Shown here in pieces: positions 25,819-37,900 of a stretch of 64,000 bases of DNA. A program made the position numbers and the translations under genes. Each line of letters begins with the position of its first letter. The stretch's first letter is position 1. Source of the stretch: Centrapalus pauciflorus (taxonomy: Eukaryota; Streptophyta; Magnoliopsida; Asterales; Asteraceae); the NCBI GenBank assembly GCA_020465985.1, contig JAANYP010007201.1:806001-870000 (forward strand), written 5' to 3'. Under the pieces are notes generated by a model. That model saw nothing but the letters and a program-made list of their open reading frames with translations. It had not been told where the DNA came from and ran no database searches.

Positions 25819-25898
<80 letters not shown>
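25695..25898. repeat. Compound (CA)n/(TA)n microsatellite
   Basis: (CA)n runs at about 25705-25748 and 25771-25815 with a short TA run between, then pure (TA)n at 25824-25898 bordering a family A element. The apparent Cys-Val and Tyr-Ile frames here are translations of the dinucleotides, not genes. Confidence 0.95.
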
Positions 25899-25901
<3 letters not shown>

Positions 25902-26162
25902 GGGGGTTCAATAGAAAACTACAATGCACCGGAAAACTTGTGAAAACCGCACTGCACCATCACAAATGCATCAAAATCCCCGCGTGATGCATCAAAATCC
26001 CGCGTGATGCATCAAATTTCCCGCGTGATGCATCAAAATCCTGCGTGATGCATCACCTTATTTACGATCATGCCACCGCGTTTTTCATGAAATGCACCAA
26101 ATCGGACGGTATGCGTAGGTTTCCAAAGTTTTCACGTGCATAATGGTTTTCCATTGAACTCA

Positions 26163-26167
<5 letters not shown>
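25899..26167 (+). mobile_element. Family A microsatellite-bounded TIR element
   Basis: About 269 bp between two (TA)n tracts. The TIRs are GGGGGTTCAATAGAAAACTA on the left and (minus strand) GGGTTGAGTTCAATGGAAAA on the right, extending through ATGCACCGGAAAACTTGTGAAAACC. The interior array at 25968-26055 has four units of GCGTGATGCATCAAAATCCC, about 20 bp each, with the palindromic core TGATGCATCA. The right arm adds ACCAAATCGGACGGTATGCGT, shared with the copies at 27285 and 39075. Confidence 0.88.

Positions 26168-26226
<59 letters not shown>
26168..26226. repeat. (TA)n microsatellite between elements
   Basis: Pure TA repeat separating the family A copy on the left from the family B copy on the right. 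Confidence 0.95.
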
Positions 26227-26227
<1 letters not shown>

Positions 26228-27189
26228 AGGTTCAATTGAGAACTTTTATGCATCGGGGCACCTCGAGGCACTTTTGTGCATCGGATAATCCACCAAGGGT
26301 GCACAAAGGGCATTTAGGGAAAACTAAAGACATGATAATTAATTTATTTCTAAAAATCATTAAATGATAGATAGGAGTTACACTTTGAATTAAAATCTCA
26401 TATTAACTACATTCCTTCCTCCTCATTTCTCTCTCTCTCACTCTCTCTAACTCTAATCATGTTCTTCATGATTTTATTAGTGATGATGATTTGAAGACGA
26501 AGAATAACGATGAACAACGATGATGATGAACATGAATAAGAGAGGTAACCGATGATAATTATGAAAAACATGATGCATAGATGGATGATGAACGATGAAT
26601 AATGATAAATCATAGATGGATGATGAACAATGACAATGCATAGATGGATGATGAACGATGAACAACGAAAAATGATGATGCATAAATGGACGATGAACAA
26701 TGACGATGCATAGATGAATGATGAACAAGTTGAACATGATGCATAGCTCAATGAAGAATATGAACGACAAACACGATGCATAAAAGAATGATGAACAAGT
26801 TGAACACGATGCATAAATGAATTTTTGTATTTTTTTGTTAAATGCGTCTTTTTTTAACATGATGCATAGATAAACAAGATTAACGATGAAATGCATCGAT
26901 ATCCATCATCTTTTTTTTTTGAATTTGTGTAATTTTTGTTAAATTTGGAAATGTATCAATTGAATTTATTTGGCATTTATTATTTGATTATTTGTTGAAA
27001 TATTAAATTTAATGAGGTATGCACATTCCCCAAAATGCCCTTCCTTGTTTGTTCCTATAATGCACAAGTTGCATAAAATTGTCCAACTATTTACCCTTTT
27101 GCTATTAATCTAATCCATACAATTTTTTGATCTAATGGTTGATATGAGTTCTTTTGTACCTCGATGCATAAAAGTTCTCAATTGAACCT

Positions 27190-27190
<1 letters not shown>
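26227..27190 (+). mobile_element. Family B microsatellite-bounded TIR element, copy 1
   Basis: About 964 bp. The outer TIRs match over 29 bp: left GAGGTTCAATTGAGAACTTT then TATGCATCG, right the same on the minus strand. The interior (about 26480-26900) is an irregular array of GATGCATAGATGGATGATGAAC-like units. The open frames on its minus strand (Ser/His/Ile/Tyr-rich) are translations of this repeat and carry no domain. An inverted copy lies at 27633-28591. Confidence 0.88.

Positions 27191-27284
<94 letters not shown>
27191..27284. repeat. (TA)n microsatellite between elements
   Basis: Pure TA repeat of about 90 bases between family B copy 1 and a family A copy. Confidence 0.95.
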
Positions 27285-27287
<3 letters not shown>

Positions 27288-27549
27288 GGAGGTTCAATGG
27301 AAAACCACCATGCACCGGAAAACTTGTGAAAACCGCACTGCACCACCACAAATGCATCAAATTCCTCGCGTGATGCATCAAAATCCCGCGTGATGCATCA
27401 AATTTCCTGCGTGATGCATCAAAATCCCGCTTGATGCATCACCTTATTTACGATCATGCCATCGCGTTTTTCATGAAATGCACCAAATCGGACGGTAGGC
27501 GTAGGTTTCCATAGTTTTCAGGTGCATAGTGGTTTTCCATTGAACCCAC

Positions 27550-27552
<3 letters not shown>
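27285..27552 (+). mobile_element. Family A microsatellite-bounded TIR element
   Basis: Closely related to the copy at 25899 and in the same orientation. Left end GGGAGGTTCAATGGAAAACC; right end on the minus strand GGGGTGGGTTCAATGGAAAA. The array at 27363-27441 has four units with TGATGCATCA cores. It sits between (TA)n tracts and between the two inverted family B copies. Confidence 0.88.
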
Positions 27553-27631
<79 letters not shown>

Positions 27632-27632
27632 G
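27553..27632. repeat. (TA)n then (GA)n microsatellite
   Basis: TA repeat to about 27610, continuing as GAGAGAGAGAGAGAGAGA to the start of family B copy 2. Confidence 0.95.
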
Positions 27633-28361
27633 GAGGTTCAATTGAGCACTTTTATGCATCGAAGTACAAAAGTACCTATATCATCCATTAGATCAAAAAA
27701 TTGTATGGATTAGATTAATGGCAAAAGGGTAAATAGTTAGACAATTTTATGCATCTTGTGCATTATAGAAATAAAGGAAGAAGGGCATTTTGGGGAATGT
27801 GCATACCTCATTAAATTTAATATTTCAACAAATAATCAAATAAAAAATGCTAAATAAATTCAATTGATACATTTTCAAATTTAAAAAAATTACACAAATT
27901 CAAAAAAGATGATAGAGATCGATGCATTTCATCGTTAATCGTGTTTATCTATGCGTTGTGTTAAAAAAACGCATTTAACAAAAAAAAAATACACAAATTC
28001 ATTTATGCATCGTGTTCAACTTGTTCATCATTCTTTTATGCATCTTGTTTGTCGTTCATATTCATTCAGCTATGCATCATGTTCAACTTGTTCATCATTT
28101 ATCTATGCATCGTCATTGTTCATCATCCAATTATGCATCATCATTTTCCGTTGTTCATCGTTCATCATCCATCTATGCATTGTCATTGTTCATCATCCAT
28201 CTATGCGTTATCATCATTCATTGTTCATCATCCATCTATGCATCATGTTCTTCATAATTTTCATCGGTTACCTCTCTTGTTAATGTTCATCATCATCGTT
28301 GTTCATCGTTAATCTTCGTCTTCAAATCATCATCACTAAGAAAAAATATGATGAACACGAT

Positions 28362-28400
<39 letters not shown>

Positions 28401-28591
28401 GAGGAATGTAGTTAATATGAGATTTTAATTCAGAATGTAACTCCTAATTATCATTTAATGATTTTTAGAAATAAATTAATTATCATGCATTTAGTTTTCC
28501 CTAAATGCCCTTTGTGCACATTTGGTGGATTATCCGATGCACAAAAGTGCCTCGAGGTGCCCCGATGCATAAAAGTTCTCAATTGAACCTC
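27633..28591 (-). mobile_element. Family B microsatellite-bounded TIR element, copy 2 (inverted)
   Basis: About 959 bp and the reverse-orientation counterpart of 26227-27190 along its whole length. It starts GAGGTTCAATTGAGCACTTT and ends AAAAGTTCTCAATTGAACCTC. The middle again holds GATGCAT/TCATCATCCATCTATGCAT units (28000-28240), and a (GA)n run lies at 28363-28397. Differences from copy 1 are scattered substitutions and small indels, so the two are separate insertions or a diverged duplication. Confidence 0.88.
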
Positions 28592-28593
28592 AA

Positions 28594-28656
<63 letters not shown>
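28592..28656. repeat. (TA)n microsatellite
   Basis: Right border of the compound cluster that starts at 25824. Confidence 0.95.
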
Positions 28657-28662
<6 letters not shown>

Positions 28663-28707
28663 GATGTTTAGAATGAATATATATGATATTAAAATTTTAA
28701 TTTGGTA

Positions 28708-29012
28708 CAGGGCTGGTTTTTTAGGTGTGCAATAGGGGCGACCGCACAGGGCCCCCCGATTTGTTAATGCCTCATCGATACTTTATTTTTTCTTGTGCAA
28801 CATGAAAATTTGGAACCCATTTTATTTTTCTAGAAGATGTCGTCACGTAAACTAAATGAACTCAATTTGATAATTTATATTACTTTTTTGGATATTTAAT
28901 TATACCATTATTTGTATTAGTAATATTTTTTATACGTTTAAAACATTCGTATTTAGGGACGATTTTAAATTTATAGCACAGGGCCCCTAAAATTCATGGA
29001 ACGGCCCTGAAT
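28708..29012. mobile_element. Candidate TIR repeat with AGGGCYG ends
   Basis: Begins ACAGGGCTGGTTTTTTAGG and ends ATGGAACGGCCCTGAATT, giving short inverted AGGGC(T/C)G termini. A second inner pair GCACAGGGCCCC occurs near both ends (28753 and 28976). It looks like an old non-coding DNA transposon. The family is not identified. Confidence 0.4.
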
Positions 29013-30497
29013 TGGTATATATGATATTTTGAAGTTTAAGTAGGGTATATATGAAAAATTATTTCTAGAAATTTTAACCACGAAAAGTTTTTGAAACGTT
29101 TTTGTCAAAATAAAATAAATAAATTGTGCAAGACAAGTGGTTAAGAGTCATGTAACACTTGCCATAAAAAAGTAAAACACTAAAAAATAATTATACATAC
29201 ATACATAGTTACATACATATATAAATGATGAATTTTAAAATAATTAGGGGATAAGTGGATTATGAAAGTAGAAGAACTGAAGAATATGATATATTAAATG
29301 AGTTTAATTTTTTTAAAGCTTTTAATCAAAGACATTTGATAATTTTTAAATCCAAATTCCAGACAAGTTGTTTGAAATCCTTCAAACCTAACAACAACCA
29401 AGTATCTCAAGCTTGACTCCACCCAGTGTTTGAGGATGATAGAGATTGTTTTAATAAATTAATTGGAGGAAAAAATGAAAATCGGTTGGCGGTCCGTGAC
29501 AGCAGTGACAGGTGGGTGCAATTGGACTGAGTGATGGGTGTTTGGCCCCACTAATATCATCTCATCTCAAACATGTCTACTAATATCAGGATGGGCTTCC
29601 GATTCTCCATCCATGATTCTATTCTATGATTATTGTTTTTTTTTCTCTGTATTAATAAGTTTGTTTATTTTCATAAATAAATGTTATATTCATTTATAAA
29701 CTTAGAGTTATTATTCATTAGCATGATTTGGTTTTATGTAACGTATGCATTGGTATAACTTATAAACAAATAGTAAGGCCAGAGGATGGCAAGCTTGGCA
29801 AACACCGTCTCAATCTTTGGTATGACATGACATGAATGTAATTTTGACATCCCAATGTCGATCTCTCTCTCTCTCTCTCTACCCGCCCCCTCAAACCTTT
29901 ATACATACACACACATATACATATATACATATAAAAAGAGGAATGACAAACGTGATAAACCACGCCCCTTAAACGGCAAAACTGATAACAAAATGGCAAA
30001 TTTGATGGGATTGACGTGAAGGCAAAAAGAGTGGCAAAATGCATTAGGGTTTCAATTACAGATACCATTAATAAGTAACATTGATAGCACCATAGGATAC
30101 ACATTAATTAAAACATAAATAACTCATTCCCCGACGGTGATGAGACCGGGCATGAGAGAGAGTATTAGAAACATGGATGGGGATCGAACTGTCACATCCC
30201 GTCCCATTGACATGCCTACATACCTTCTTTCAGGAAACTTTATAAATATCCCATCATGGTGTATCTTCATGGTTTTGTTATTTAAGTGTAATTCTTTTAC
30301 CAAAATTATTGGCTTTGGTTGGAACTAGAACAAGCTTCGGAGGTGGCAGTGTACACTCGTATAAGTTTGGCCAAATTAAAAACCTGGATGTTAAAGCGGG
30401 GGTCATGTGATCCTAGGGGCAGCGCCTCTAACAGGGTTCAAAGGGCGGACTCCCTGACGGTGGTTCATTAAGAAAGCTTACCTATGGTTCGTTGAGA
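29013..30497. other. Intergenic, no gene seen
   Basis: No domain-bearing frame. A (CT)n run lies at 29862-29880 and TACATACATACAT at 29194-29216. The phrase TGTCACATCCCGTCCC at 30190 resembles an LTR start, but no matching end was found. Confidence 0.4.
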
Positions 30498-30800
30498 AAG
30501 CTAAGTTGTCTTATTTTAACAATAACGAAATTCTAAAGTGGTTTGATGTTAAAATTTATTTATTGGTGTGTTAATTTCATTTAGAAAACTTAACAAATTA
30601 GTTGATGTTAAGTTAATGTTGTTAAAACAAATGATCTTAAGATAAGACAACTTAGCTTAACAACCTTTATATTGCATATTATAACAGCCTTGGTGCTGCT
30701 TATCTTAACCAGCTTTGGTGATACTTATCTTAACAACTTTGGTGTCTGCATCTTAACAGTCTTGATAGTTGATACTTTTATCTTAACGGCTTTGGTGCTG
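30498..30800. repeat. Inverted repeat followed by TTAACA-CTTTGGTG tandem units
   Basis: AAGCTAAGTTGTCTTAT at 30498-30514 is exactly repeated in reverse complement at 30642-30658. TTTTAACAATAAC and GTTAATGTTGTTAAAAC extend the stem imperfectly. Four or more degenerate units of CTTAACAGCTTTGGTG follow (30680-30800). It may be a small foldback element or two adjoining repeats. Confidence 0.55.
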
Positions 30801-30899
30801 TTAAGGTAAGACTTTTGCTTTGCGAAGCTTGTTATCCTAACAACTTTAATAATGTTAAGATAATACCGTTGTTAAGAAAATGACGGCTTTCAACCGCTT

Positions 30900-33550
30900 T
30901 AGTTGGTTGAATGAGAATTTAATATATTTTATCCACTTGATTTTTTCGGTTACATCAGAGTGTGTGTATGTGTGTGTATTCAAACGAATACATCAGTTGA
31001 AATTAACACATTTTCTTATGATTACCCCATAATAATATTTGGGTACCCAACCAGGGCGAATAATTGTTATAGGAAAGTGACTATACATGATTAGGTTCGT
31101 TTATCTACGATATTTCTAAGACATAGGACACATGGTACCCTCTATAAAATATATTTAAATAAATACACTCATTATTTTGCATTCATGCAAAAGCAAACCC
31201 AAGAAGCATAAATGTGATATTATAATCGACCAAAATATTTGCTACAATAAAAAATTATATTGGATATTTAAGGCACGTACCATAATGTCCCGTGATATCT
31301 AAGACTTCGTAGGTTGGTCCAATATACCACATTTTTTTTCAAAGTAAATTAAACTTCTTCAAACTTGATTGAACTTGCTTTGTTTATGATCGTGTGTTGC
31401 TTGGTTAACGCACTTGCTTAGGGTTTTCCTACCCATTGTCGTTTCACGGTCAAAGAAGAAAAAGTACTTGCAAAATGAATTAAACTGATAAGTGAGGATG
31501 ATTACCGAAAAGATGTATTACTATCTACGGCAGCAATGAGAGAGAAACACGAAAAGACGTTCCTACCCTTTCCAATTTTGAACAAAACGGAGAAAGTAAA
31601 TGACCTTCCAACTTAAGGACCATCCATGCAACAAAACAGAAAAAGTAAAAGAGGATGATTACTGAAAAGATGTATGACTATCTTTGTAATTTCAAAAAAT
31701 TAAGAACCAAAATCTTGGTTTTTGTGCTCATATGTATATATTTTCATTGCCTTTTTGTTTCAAGTTAACTTTGATTTGTTGAAGTTCTTGGTTGAGAGTA
31801 TCAGGTCTTCAATTAGGGTTGATCTCCTCAACGCATCCGCTGTTCAATCATCCGGTGCAGATGGTTTTGTTGTCACATATGCTCTTCTGTTCGCAGTTGA
31901 ATCAACTCTTACTGCTCGAGTAGACGCTCTTCTTGGTGAGTGAATCGTATTCATCCTATAATAAATAAGAACATTTACACCACATACCAATTACATGTCA
32001 GGTTCTAAAGCGTTCCTATATGATATATCTCATTATGATTACACGGAGAGTTGAACTCTAATTACATTAATTATATGTCGCATATGTACTTTTTACAATG
32101 CACAAACCAAATCTATAATACTTTTATCATATTCTGATCAAATACCTATTTATAAAAGTACAATTCTTTTTGTATGTGTTCTTAGTTTAATTTTTGTGTT
32201 TTTTTGTTGGGTAAAGTAATATTTATCAATAATTAGTTATGATAATAAAGAGTAATGACAATGGAAATTTTGTGATGTTTTCGTGATAATTAGAAGACTA
32301 TATATTATAATAGTCTAGCTAGTGTAATATTTTACCACCACTTAAAAAGGAAAGGGTAATTCAGTCATCAACTTACCCATAATAATAAATATCCATGTGT
32401 AATTTGTTATGGTTTACCCACGACATGTCGATATTCATGGGCATTAAATAAATTAATTAATGAGCTCAAATATTGAAATTATATAGCCACAAAATAATAG
32501 TACTTTACCCCCCACAATTAAATCCAAGGGTAACTATACCCATGATAAAATGTATGGGTTTTTTCATGGCAATTTATAAAAATATGTAAAAATATATACC
32601 CAAAAACTTATTATCATTATTACTCGTAAAAAATGTAAATCATACATGACTGAATTTATAGGTATTTTCATTGTGACTTAAAAAATTAAAAACAAAATAA
32701 AAAATAAAGTTTTTGATAGGAGCCTTGAATTAATGAAATTAATTGGAGAACTATCATGATTTAAACTGTAATAGGTAACAGGTATAATCATCATTTTATA
32801 AAAACTAAAAAGATTAAACCGTCAAAGGATCAAATTCGTATCAAAATTCCAAAATAAAAACTATCATTTAATAAATGAAGTGTAAGAATCAAAGATATAA
32901 TTTCATCAAACCACTAGGTGAAATTCATAATTTACTTTTACATGTAATTTAAATCATTATATTAATGACCAATACAATCTTTTCCGTATTTATCACATGG
33001 CTTGGAGGTCTTTTATTTTTTGTCTTGTTGCCAAACGTAATTTGAAAGATATTCAAGTGGAGTTTGGTATGAAAATAAAGAAATTTACATTGTGTTTTTA
33101 ATCATTATGTATTAATAAAAAAATTAATTACATTCAATTTCTTAATTGATAGTGTATTCTTAATTCTCTACCAAGAAAAAATCAAATAATGCCTGCGAAT
33201 TAGATTGAGGGAACCGAAATAAATTATTTATAATATAATTCCATTCTCACCGTTCAAAAAAAATAATACAAACTTCTATCATCGTACCAAACGTACTTTT
33301 AACGTGGAAAAATAAAAAAAAATCTTGAAAACAAAACAAAAAGGAAAGACTTGGCAGATTAAACCTCAAGGGTAATACTGTCTTTTCAGCATACGATATT
33401 CATCATCGATTTTAATGCATTTTAGCCTTGGAAGCTTGGAAGTTACCGGCTTTTTTTTATTTTGCAATTCCACCCAATCCACCCCCGATTTAGAACTCAA
33501 ATATTGATCTTGATTTGATTGTTGATTTGGAAATCTTTTTTCTTTTTTTT
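30900..33550. other. Intergenic, no gene seen
   Basis: AT-rich sequence. A plus-strand frame at 31722-31943 (73 residues) contains a less repetitive stretch ending at a possible GT donor, but it has no motif I recognise. I see no RNA gene. Confidence 0.35.
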
Positions 33551-33557
33551 TTCTGGT

Positions 33558-33565
33558 TATATATA
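33558..33565 (+). promoter_or_regulatory. Putative TATA box of the MADS gene
   Basis: TATATATA about 72-79 bases upstream of the MADS start codon, within a plausible distance. Nothing further is supported. Confidence 0.4.
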
Positions 33566-33636
33566 CACATTGCCGAAAATGTTACCGTCATTCACTAAAT
33601 ACATATTAAAAAGGCTCCGGCACCATCATCACCGAC

Positions 33637-34284
33637 ATGGTTCTAGGAAACGTCACCGGCGGCATCAATAAAAAGACTAAGGGCCGGAAAAAGATTGAGA
33701 TTAAGAAGATAGAAGAAACCAACAGCCGCCAAGTCACCTTCTCAAAACGCCGCATCGGACTTTTCAAGAAGGCATCCGAGGTCTGCATCTTGACCGGAGC
33801 CCAAATCGCCATCCTCGTTAACTCCCCCGGTGGCCGGTTTTTTGCATTTGGCCACCCCAATGTGGACGACCTTGTTGACCGTTATCTCGACAGAAACACT
33901 GCCGGAGCAGACGCTCAGAAATCTCAAGTGCGGACTGAGGAATTCAATCAACATTACGGGGAGGTATCAAGGGAGTTAGAGGCGGAGAAGAAGAAGATCG
34001 AGATAACTCCGGGGAGGATCATCAGCGGCAGCGGATTATCGTGGTATGACGAGTCAATTGATGATCTGAATGTGGAGGAGTTGGAACCCTATCTGTGTTC
34101 ATTGGTGGAGTTAAAGAATAAAGTAGTGACAAGAGCCGATGAACTCATGATGATCAAGAAAGCTCCGACATTGATGGAGACGAACAACAACATTCAGACA
34201 ATGGATATTCCTACAAACACCGCCGTATACGGTGGTTTTAACAATTTTAACATCCAACATGGCGGAGAGGTTTGGAAGTATTAA
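33637..34284 (+). CDS. Type I (M-alpha) MADS-box transcription factor, AGL62-like
   Basis: An intronless 215-residue nuclear DNA-binding protein. The MADS domain covers about residues 16-75: GRKKIEIKKIEETNSRQVTF, SKRRIGLFKKASEVC, then FAFGHPNVDDLVDRYL (69-84), which is the hallmark extension of the AGL62 subgroup. There is no K-box. A Glu/Lys-rich segment at 100-122 and a second at 145-170 (SWYDESIDDLNVEELEPYL context) fit the weak coiled coil of M-type proteins. Absence of introns and short length agree with type I. Arabidopsis AGL62 prevents early endosperm cellularisation, and relatives act in the gametophyte and endosperm. Whether this copy does so is inference. The start has a good context (gacATGG), and an atypical nine-residue lead precedes the basic KKTKGRKK. 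These genes duplicate fast, so one-to-one orthology should not be assumed. Confidence 0.93.
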   Translation: MVLGNVTGGINKKTKGRKKIEIKKIEETNSRQVTFSKRRIGLFKKASEVCILTGAQIAILVNSPGGRFFAFGHPNVDDLVDRYLDRNTAGADAQKSQVRTEEFNQHYGEVSRELEAEKKKIEITPGRIISGSGLSWYDESIDDLNVEELEPYLCSLVELKNKVVTRADELMMIKKAPTLMETNNNIQTMDIPTNTAVYGGFNNFNIQHGGEVWKY

Positions 34285-34835
34285 TTAGTTATTAATTTTC
34301 TGGGATCATCTGGCTGGCCATAACAAAAATTTGATTGAGTAGGTTTTAATGTTAAAATTTGGTAAATATATATTTAGGAATTGAACTGTCAATAACTTGT
34401 TGAGATTCATTAAAGTCTTATATTAACTTTCATTAGTCATTTTCAATATATATTATAATTGTGTCTGTCTGATAAGCATGATTCAATTGCTAGTAATGTT
34501 TTTTTTTTAGTATTATTAATAATGTAAATATTTTTTGTGAATAAACATCTGATAATACTCAATAATCTATAAACCTATTGAAATATAACTATGATACCTT
34601 AATTAATTACTGAGACAAAACAAAATATAATTATTATGGCTAGCTTTTGGTCCTAATTAATCTTTGTAGATTCAGTGGAACCCTAATTTTATGAAGACTT
34701 AATTGATATGATTTCATTTGCATGCAAGTGAAAGGAAATTGAGAATAGTTTAATGCATCAAACATATATAATTCGTTCCATCTTATTCATTAAGCTTAGT
34801 TTAAGTCTTGAGGCCCGTAAAAACGTTGTAGTCTC

Positions 34836-35162
34836 TTAAGGCCGTTTAGTTAACTGTATTCGATAAAAATTTTCGTTGAAAACAATAGTATCTGGAAAAC
34901 GCGTTCAGATCAATTGTTTTTTGATGTTTTCAGGTTTTAGCTTGTAAATTTGAAAGCACATTTTTGATGTTTTCAGATTTTAATGTAGTCACATCCAAAT
35001 ATATGTTATAAAGAGAATTGAAAAATGAAAACACAAAAACTACTTATAACATATCTAAACACATTCTCAAATCTAAAATGTGTTTTCTTAAGATAAAAGC
35101 ATCATGTTTTCATTTTTATAAAAACTTCAAATCGAAAATTCTCGTTTACAAAAGGCCCTTAA
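34836..35162. mobile_element. MITE with TTAAGGSCC termini
   Basis: Left end CTTAAGGCCGTTTAGTTAAC and right end on the minus strand TTAAGGGCCTTTTGTAAACG. The interior repeats TTTTTGATGTTTTCAGRTTTTA twice (34919, 34962) and TTTTC/GAAAA words in both orientations. Non-coding, about 327 bp, located between the MADS and MLO genes. Confidence 0.5.
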
Positions 35163-35450
35163 TTTTTCGGTAGGTTTTGTATGCCTACACAAACACACAC
35201 ACACAGATCGAGGATTAACTGAGCTATATATTCTAAGAATTGAAACTACAAAGCATCGATTTACAACGTATATATACACTTATGAGGAATTAACCTTATA
35301 TTTAATTAATCATATATACGTACGTGTTGATCGATCAGTAAAAAAATTAAGATTTCAAGGGTCATACAAAAGAAATCGAATCAATGGTAATGTATTTACC
35401 TTTACTAATTACAGTTTCCCTCTCTTTCTATATATATCTCATACATAACA

Positions 35451-37809
35451 TCAAATGTGTTGTCTTTTATCGAACGAAAATTCTTTAGGAACTTGTATCG
35501 TTACCTCATGCTGTTGGTTAGCAATGTCTTGGGGAACTACGGCGACTTGTGACGAACTTGGATGTCCGATCTCGATGCCGTGGTCCATATTACCCAACTC
35601 TTTCTGATGATGACTCATGGACGGTTCATTTTCCCCGTGTCGTTGGTGATAGGAAGGCGAGGGTGAACCGTCAGTGTCCCAATAATTATCGGTATCAAAG
35701 TTTGACATTCGAGGAGAGGTCTGCAAGCTATCGTTGTCATTGCGGTAGTTACGTAAAAGGTGAACTGGTGACATGCCGTGGGACGGTGTCCCGGGCCTAC
35801 TCGACATCGGTGTCACTTGACCTGACTTTTTGTTCCTTCGAATCTGTTTCTTCGCAGTTTGGTGCCAAGCTCTTAACGCAGTTGCAACTCTTTCGTTAAA
35901 TATGGTGGGCTTCATTGTCGATCCCATCTATATAGATATTTTTTTAATGCATAAAGAATTAATGCATGCATATGCGTGATTAATTGCATATAAACTTCAT
36001 TTAATTTCATTAATAATTAAACTATTTATTACCTGTGTGACAAGGGCATAAAGAGGAAGAGTAACATAACTGCATAGGATCTGAACAAGAACCCTGCAGG
36101 CAAGAATGTTCAAAATCTATAATTAATATCACTTAATTAATATGTAATCAATTAATTAAGGGTGCACTGTGGTTGAATTAATCAAGAGAAGGAATTGATC
36201 ACGTGGTTTACAAAAAAATATTTAGTCATTTGACGAGAGCCTTAATCTTTAATAAAGAATAGTGCAATGGATAATTAGGTTTAATATATATATTATTTTC
36301 TCATTCTTTATCAAAAAGAATAGAATCATGCGAAATTAACATGATAATTTGGAAATAGAAAGGAGTTTTATAGTTTTACTTTATTTATTTTGTCAATCCT
36401 TTATAAATTAGTAACTTCATGTATTGTTAAAAAAATCTTGTAAAACTTAAATGGTTTATTTCTTATTATTCTAGCATACGCACATATTTAAAAAAAAAAA
36501 AAAAAAAAGGATTAATTTTTACGTACCCCATCGATATTCTGATGACAATATCTTCTGTATGCTCGTGAAAGCAAGATTTCAACCCAAATTCATACTGTAT
36601 TATAAAAAGAATATGTACATAAAAAACATTAATAATAATATATAAAAAGTACTCTTAAATTAGTAATTATAATAATATGAATTAATATTCACAAATGGTT
36701 ATTCAAAACGTACCCAAGTCCAAGCAAAGAAAGCCAATTGAAACGCATTCTGTAACAAATTATATATAATTATACCATTTAATTAGTCTAATTAACTAAA
36801 TATATGTATATATAATTAATGTACAAAATGAATATATATGCGCTCATTGGTACAGCTAGCACTTGATGGAGTATACCTGAAAGAGAACAAAGTTGATGAG
36901 ATAGAGGATTAAACGAGGGCGGTTGAACCAAAAGAGATCATCGCCGGGTTGAACCACGGGTACACCCTGAACCACCTCCCCTCTCTCTTGAATACTCAAT
37001 CCCATTTTCGTTATTATTACTTGTAGCTTTGTCCCCACCAGTAATATTATCTGCGCCCATTTTTATCATTTTTATTTATACACTATTTTTACATAATACA
37101 AAAAGTCGATCGTTGAAAAAGTTTATTTATTTTATAGGAAATTAAATAGATGGATACTTACAAGCAAGGGTATAAATGGCAGCCAATAATAAGAATACAA
37201 CCCTGTACGTCCAAATATACATGTGTGTTAGAATTTGTCAATAGTTTGACCTGGAAATAAATATTAATTATTGAATGACTTGAAATATGTTTTACAAATT
37301 AATTAATTCACCAATATATATGGACATATATATACGCCAGTCTTCATTGTTATTTATAATTTTTATACTTTATTATCTTATATACTTCAATAAATTAATA
37401 CACTTTCAAACCTATGAATAAAAATTAGAAAATGATTAAGATGATATTTTATATATAGTAAATAGCAATAAACTCACCATGGGTGTTAAAGAGCAGGAAG
37501 ACAACGGCAAATAACCAAATTGGGGGACTGTTACATAACAGAAAGAAAAACAATAAATAGTTTAATTAATTAGTTCATCATATCATATTGGAATCAAAAA
37601 AATCAAATTAACTTTTAATATCGTGAAATAAGTTACTTAATTACCTTATACCAACAACCACCTTGAAATCTTCTTCTAGTGATCTATTGATGTATTTTTG
37701 AAAGTCGAATCTCGATTGGCTTTGTGGGGCTAGATGTGCCTGAACGTACATGATATATATTGTAACAAAATTAATCATCAAAAGAAATAAAGATAATAAA
37801 TTAAGAAAT

Positions 37810-37900
<91 letters not shown>

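Noticed and set aside
25600..25990. Open frames of 65-115 residues rich in Cys-Val, Thr-His and Tyr-Ile
   Set aside because: They are translations of (CA)n and (TA)n microsatellites in several frames at once.
26407..26896. 135-139 residue minus-strand frames in family B, and their plus-strand counterparts at 27951-28312
   Set aside because: Ser/His/Ile repeats follow the GATGCAT/GATGATGAAC DNA units, two frames overlap, and there is no domain or start context; the two copies differ by frame-breaking indels.
30190..30210. TGTCACATCCCGTCCC as a second LTR start
   Set aside because: No matching CA-3' end, target duplication or copy elsewhere in the window.
31722..31943. 73-residue plus-strand frame with a non-repetitive C-terminal part and a following GT
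   Set aside because: No recognisable domain, no second exon found, and no neighbouring gene it would belong to; left as a possible remnant only.
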